Made by a program: the position numbers and the translations under genes. Below are positions 10,391 through 13,395 of a DNA stretch of 13,395 nucleotides, one piece after another. This DNA is from Isohypsibius dastychi (taxonomy: Eukaryota; Tardigrada; Eutardigrada; Parachela; Isohypsibiidae). Under the pieces are notes generated by a model. The model searched no databases. It had not been told where the DNA came from and saw nothing but the letters and a program-made list of their open reading frames with translations. Positions within the stretch are counted from its first letter, which is position 1. Each line of letters begins with the position of its first letter. The stretch spans positions 1 through 13,395 of the forward strand of contig JAQIWT010000961.1 of NCBI GenBank assembly GCA_034696485.1, given 5' to 3'.

Positions 10391-12913
10391 TTACAGCACT
10401 GACTGATATTGATGAGCCGCACCAGGTGTCTTCATTCGCTCGTATTCCGTGTTATTCAAAATCTTCCCGGTGAAGAACATAATCTAGAAAAAAAACAAAA
10501 GACATGTGAAAGAAAGCAGAAAAAAATCCAAGTGAATCCTTACCTGATACGTTTCCTCTTTAAAACTCTGCATTCGACAATGAAAATGCTGGAAGGAAAA
10601 TATCGATACTAAAAAATTCAGAAATCGGAACCATCGATTGTACCTTTTTGTACCATCCGACAGTTGGCTTGGTTTTTGGCGGTTTGACTGACTCCTGCGT
10701 ATCAGCTGGGTCGTAAATAAGAAGTCCCACTTTGTCGGAATATCGCTTTTTTGTCGATACAGCTGCTGGCTCTACCCAACCAGTGAGATCAAGTCCAACA
10801 ATCGTTCGAGAATGTCCAGAATACTGAAAGGTTCAAAACACCACATTCAATACCGAAGTGCACCAGATACCATATGCAAAATATATTTCGTACTAACCTG
10901 GATGAACATGGGAGGAACGAACATTTCACCGAGACATTCAAACCGGTAGAAATACTGGCGAACAAAATTCACCAGGTCTTCCAGTAAGCGACCGCCGCTC
11001 TCTCCTCCGCCGCTTGAAAAGTCGCGAATGTAGCACTCGATTTTCATTGAATTGAAAAGCGCGCAGATTTCCGCGGTTCCAATCCACTATAAAATACTTG
11101 TTAGACAGATTTACTACTCAAAAATGAAGTGAAACTTACTTTTGAAGTTCTTATGACATTTTCCCCCAGATCTTCAGCGACCGAAAAGCCGAATCCTCTA
11201 CTCCAAGCTCGGTGGATCAGCTCTTGTAACTTAGTAATACTAGGGACTTCACTTGATCCGAGCTCAATTTGAAGATGCTGGCTAATGTGCGGCCATTTCA
11301 ACAGCGATGATATCAGCATCTGGAAATAAAGTGGTTTAGAACTTCACACATCTTCAAATTAAACGAACGATAAAAAAATTAAAACAAAAGCAGATTCACA
11401 AACCTGTGCGTTCCGATAGCCACATCCCCACCTAAAGAACGTATAAGATGTATCTTTTGAAACCAATAAGAAGCGTGAATGTTTTACCCAGAATCTCCCA
11501 GATCTCGACCATAGAATAAAACCTCGCTACAAAGACTCAACTGCGGCGGTTCTTTCCCATTCGATGCGCCTCTAGCAATTTTTTCAAGCAATTCCGGATC
11601 GGGCCGTTGATATTCTATTTCCAAATTATCATCCATCTCCTGCAGCAATGTCAGACAATGCAGCAATACTTCATTGCCCTGCTCGTCGTCCGTTAGCAAT
11701 GCCTGAAGTCGAGCATAATAAAGCGCCACATATCCATCTTTCAGCTGCGTATCTTTCTCATAAGGAACTTCCCATTCATCTCCAAGTTCCATTTCCACAG
11801 CTAAAGCAAGAGCACGAAGCTGTGTAAACGTGTTCGGAATCCCGGGATTCGAATCATCTGATGTGCTGACAGAAGAGTCGGAATCATTCCCGGAACCGGA
11901 CATTATGGCACACAACTTCCGGGTGAAGGCTAATTTTACTGCTTTGGATCTGGGAGTTTCTTCTTCGATGGCCTCTTCGCTTTTCTGACAATTCCGTGGC
12001 GGCGGATAGCGACGTTGGCTGCTCGAGGCAACAGATTCGTTCGCATTTCGACTGGCATCATAATCGGGATCACGCTTCTCGTTCTCATCATCGTCTGCAC
12101 GAGGGAATTTCACTACCGAATTTTTGCTCTCAGTGTCCACAGATACTGATCTTAGTCTCTTCTTGCAAGCTAGACCGTCTTTGGCGTTTTTGACAACTAT
12201 AGGCGGAAGTCGCTTCGGTGGAGCAGGAGGAAATGGTAGGGCTGGAACTCCGTTAGTATGAGCCTGTTCAAAGTGGCTCTCCATTGCGAATTCCGATGTG
12301 GCAATATGATCACAGCCCTCCATAAAACACGGGAACTCAGTATCCACAATTCCATTTTGCGGCACAATATTCAAAGTTTCTGCAAACGAACACGACAGGA
12401 AAACGTCATCAATCTGCGGAATATTTCAATAAATGTTTACCTCGATTGTCACCGGATGAACCATTTCCCAAATCCTCTCTGTCAACATGCATTCCTATGG
12501 AGAGAGCACGGAAATATATGTTTTCTTTTCGGATAGTTAGTCCCGTAACTTCTGCACCACTCAAGTTGGAGGAAGCATTTTCTTTGCATCGCCACGTATT
12601 CTTCGCTCTTACCGTTGTCCGAACGCATTTCATAAGGATCCTTTTCTTCGTTTTTACTGGAAGATGCTTGACAAACAGGAAGGCTGGTTCTTCTCATTAC
12701 GGTATCGAGGTGCACCTGGCAGTGATCTTCCAGCTGCTCTGCAGTTTCGGCAAAATAACCACACTCGGCGAAGACGCATCTGTGATTTTTTCCACGAGGC
12801 GACGACCTTGCAGAAAGTGGAGAAATTCGATTTGAGACAGAATGATCGGAAGTCGTAGATCTTCTCGCAGGGCCATATATCTCTGGGGAATCTTCTCGCG
12901 CAGGTACATCCAT
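10391..12913 (-). CDS. ZUFSP/ZUP1-like deubiquitinase (peptidase family C78), 9 exons
   Basis: Exons in transcript order are 12913-12613, 12494-12441, 12379-11488, 11431-11404, 11319-11140, 11086-10898, 10823-10644, 10588-10544 and 10483-10391, joining in frame to 653 aa. Two C2H2-like fingers lie near the N-terminus (C46/C51/H64/H68 and C136/C141/H154/H159, both C-x4-C), followed by a charged low-complexity stretch to about residue 210. The C78 peptidase domain contains GWGCGYRNAQ with nucleophile C419, a WIGTAEIC segment, SGHSRTIVG with H552 and LIYDPAD with D586. Human ZUFSP/ZUP1 cleaves long K63-linked ubiquitin chains and acts in genome stability. HSRT at the histidine, rather than the UFSP2-type sequence, and the zinc fingers favour ZUFSP over the UFM1 protease UFSP2. 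The usual four human fingers are not all visible here. The start ATG has G at -3 and G at +4, and an in-frame TGA lies four codons upstream. Confidence 0.88.
11404..11431 (-). other. 28-nt microexon encoding the catalytic cysteine of the ZUP1-like protease
   Basis: The exon is bounded by a CTTTAG acceptor and a GTTTGT donor. It supplies the last base of a Gly codon and then W-G-C-G-Y-R-N-A-Q. It must be included: skipping 28 nt shifts the frame and removes the nucleophile. It is too short to appear as an open frame by itself, and was found from the protein motif. Confidence 0.85.
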
Positions 12914-13227
12914 AGCCTGATCTCAACAGAACCCAGCAAACACAGGAAGCGCAAGCAGCACTGAATATAAGTCATGCGCTGAATACTATATGTAACGCAT
13001 TTTCGGAAAAGTGGAACTTCCGCGAGACAAAAATTCCAAAACTTTAGGGGCCGGATATGGATTGTGGGCCCCTGGATGTGCTTCCCGTACCCCTTACGAT
13101 TTAGCATTGACCCCCTGACATGCTCACCCAAGGTTCTTCATTACCGGCTTTACATTGTTGTGAATTGTGATAAATGACGTGGTGAAATCAGTGGATGGAG
13201 ATTTTGCGAGCCTGCTTGAAATTCTGA
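12914..13227. promoter_or_regulatory. Probable bidirectional promoter interval
   Basis: The protease gene starts at 12913 on the minus strand and a new reading frame starts at 13228 on the plus strand, so the 314 bp between must hold both 5' UTRs and core promoters. There is no obvious TATA box at a convincing distance. A 7-bp inverted repeat, AGGGGCC at 13046-13052 and GGCCCCT at 13067-13073, sits near the middle. The role is inferred from layout only. Confidence 0.45.
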
Positions 13228-13395
13228 ATGTTATTGCGTGTTCCAGCTGCACTTTGGAAGATCCTTTCTCCGGCTGTGACGACATCACCAGCGATCCCCT
13301 TCAAATATCGTGATTTCAGTTCTGTTTGGGGTAGCAAGAAAGTACGGGAGAGACAGCTAATTGTCGCGAAGAATAGAATAATGGCTTCTGGAGAC
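13228..13395 (+). CDS. 5' part of an unidentified gene with a mitochondrial-presequence-like N-terminus
   Basis: An ATG at 13228, directly preceded by an in-frame TGA, opens a frame of 56 codons with no stop that runs off the window's right edge. The first residues, MLLRVPAALWKILSPAV, are rich in Leu, Ala and Arg with no acidic residue. After them come FKYRDFSS and a basic stretch with KKVRERQ. The first acidic residue is the Asp of KYRDF, about residue 33. This looks like a mitochondrial targeting presequence followed by the start of a mature domain, but I do not recognise the family. The head-to-head arrangement with the protease gene is typical of compact genomes. The frame could be chance: 56 open codons alone is modest evidence. 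The base at -3 is T, a weak start context. Confidence 0.45.
   Translation, partial: MLLRVPAALWKILSPAVTTSPAIPFKYRDFSSVWGSKKVRERQLIVAKNRIMASGD

Noticed and set aside
10391-12913. UFM1-specific protease 2 (UFSP2) as the identity of the C78 peptidase
   Set aside because: The histidine motif is HSRT-type, the nucleophile motif is WGCGYRN, and C2H2 fingers are present. All three fit ZUFSP/ZUP1 better than UFSP2.
12697-13131. 144-codon open frame on the minus strand
   Set aside because: It overlaps exon 1 of the ZUP1-like gene in another frame. The exon 1 frame carries a C2H2 finger and joins cleanly to the rest of the gene, so this is a shadow.
1-13395. tRNA or rRNA genes
   Set aside because: Several GTTCGA-type strings occur (for example near 793, 3855 and 11845), but none has a matching A box, acceptor stem or anticodon arm.

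Overview
The window is ordinary-looking nuclear DNA from an invertebrate animal. The evidence is genes split by many short introns (most 53 to 118 nt, GT-AG), a secreted cysteine-rich receptor-type protein, a PR-domain/C2H2 zinc-finger protein, and a ZUFSP/ZUP1-type deubiquitinase. An ecdysozoan (nematode, tardigrade or arthropod) fits the gene families and intron sizes. The 3' splice sites are too variable for me to insist on a nematode, and I cannot name the species. Nothing looks bacterial, viral or CRISPR-like.

Layout: 1-2900 holds no gene I can support, only a GCGAG-rich patch near the left edge and short open frames. 2901-6095 (+) is an eight-exon gene whose spliced product (851 aa) has a signal peptide, two clean ten-cysteine GDNF-receptor/GAS1 domains, a long Thr/Pro/acidic linker, a third cysteine-rich region and a GPI-type tail. 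6618-10050 (+) is a seven-exon gene (357 aa) with a PR (SET-related) domain split by a 1.96-kb intron, followed by five C2H2 fingers. 10391-12913 (-) is a nine-exon gene (653 aa) for a C78-family peptidase of the ZUFSP/ZUP1 type, with two N-terminal zinc fingers and a complete Cys/His/Asp set. 13228 to the right edge (+) is the start of a further gene whose N-terminus looks like a mitochondrial presequence.

The second and third genes converge on a 340-bp intergenic stretch with poly(A) signals. The third and fourth diverge from a 314-bp interval that probably holds both promoters. The genes do not form an obvious pathway: one acts at the cell surface, one in the nucleus on transcription, one in ubiquitin signalling, and one perhaps in mitochondria. 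All exon models were built by hand. Each joins in frame from start to stop, except the fourth gene, which runs off the edge. The window contains no clear new biological system. The main points of interest are architectural details of the receptor-like and protease genes.
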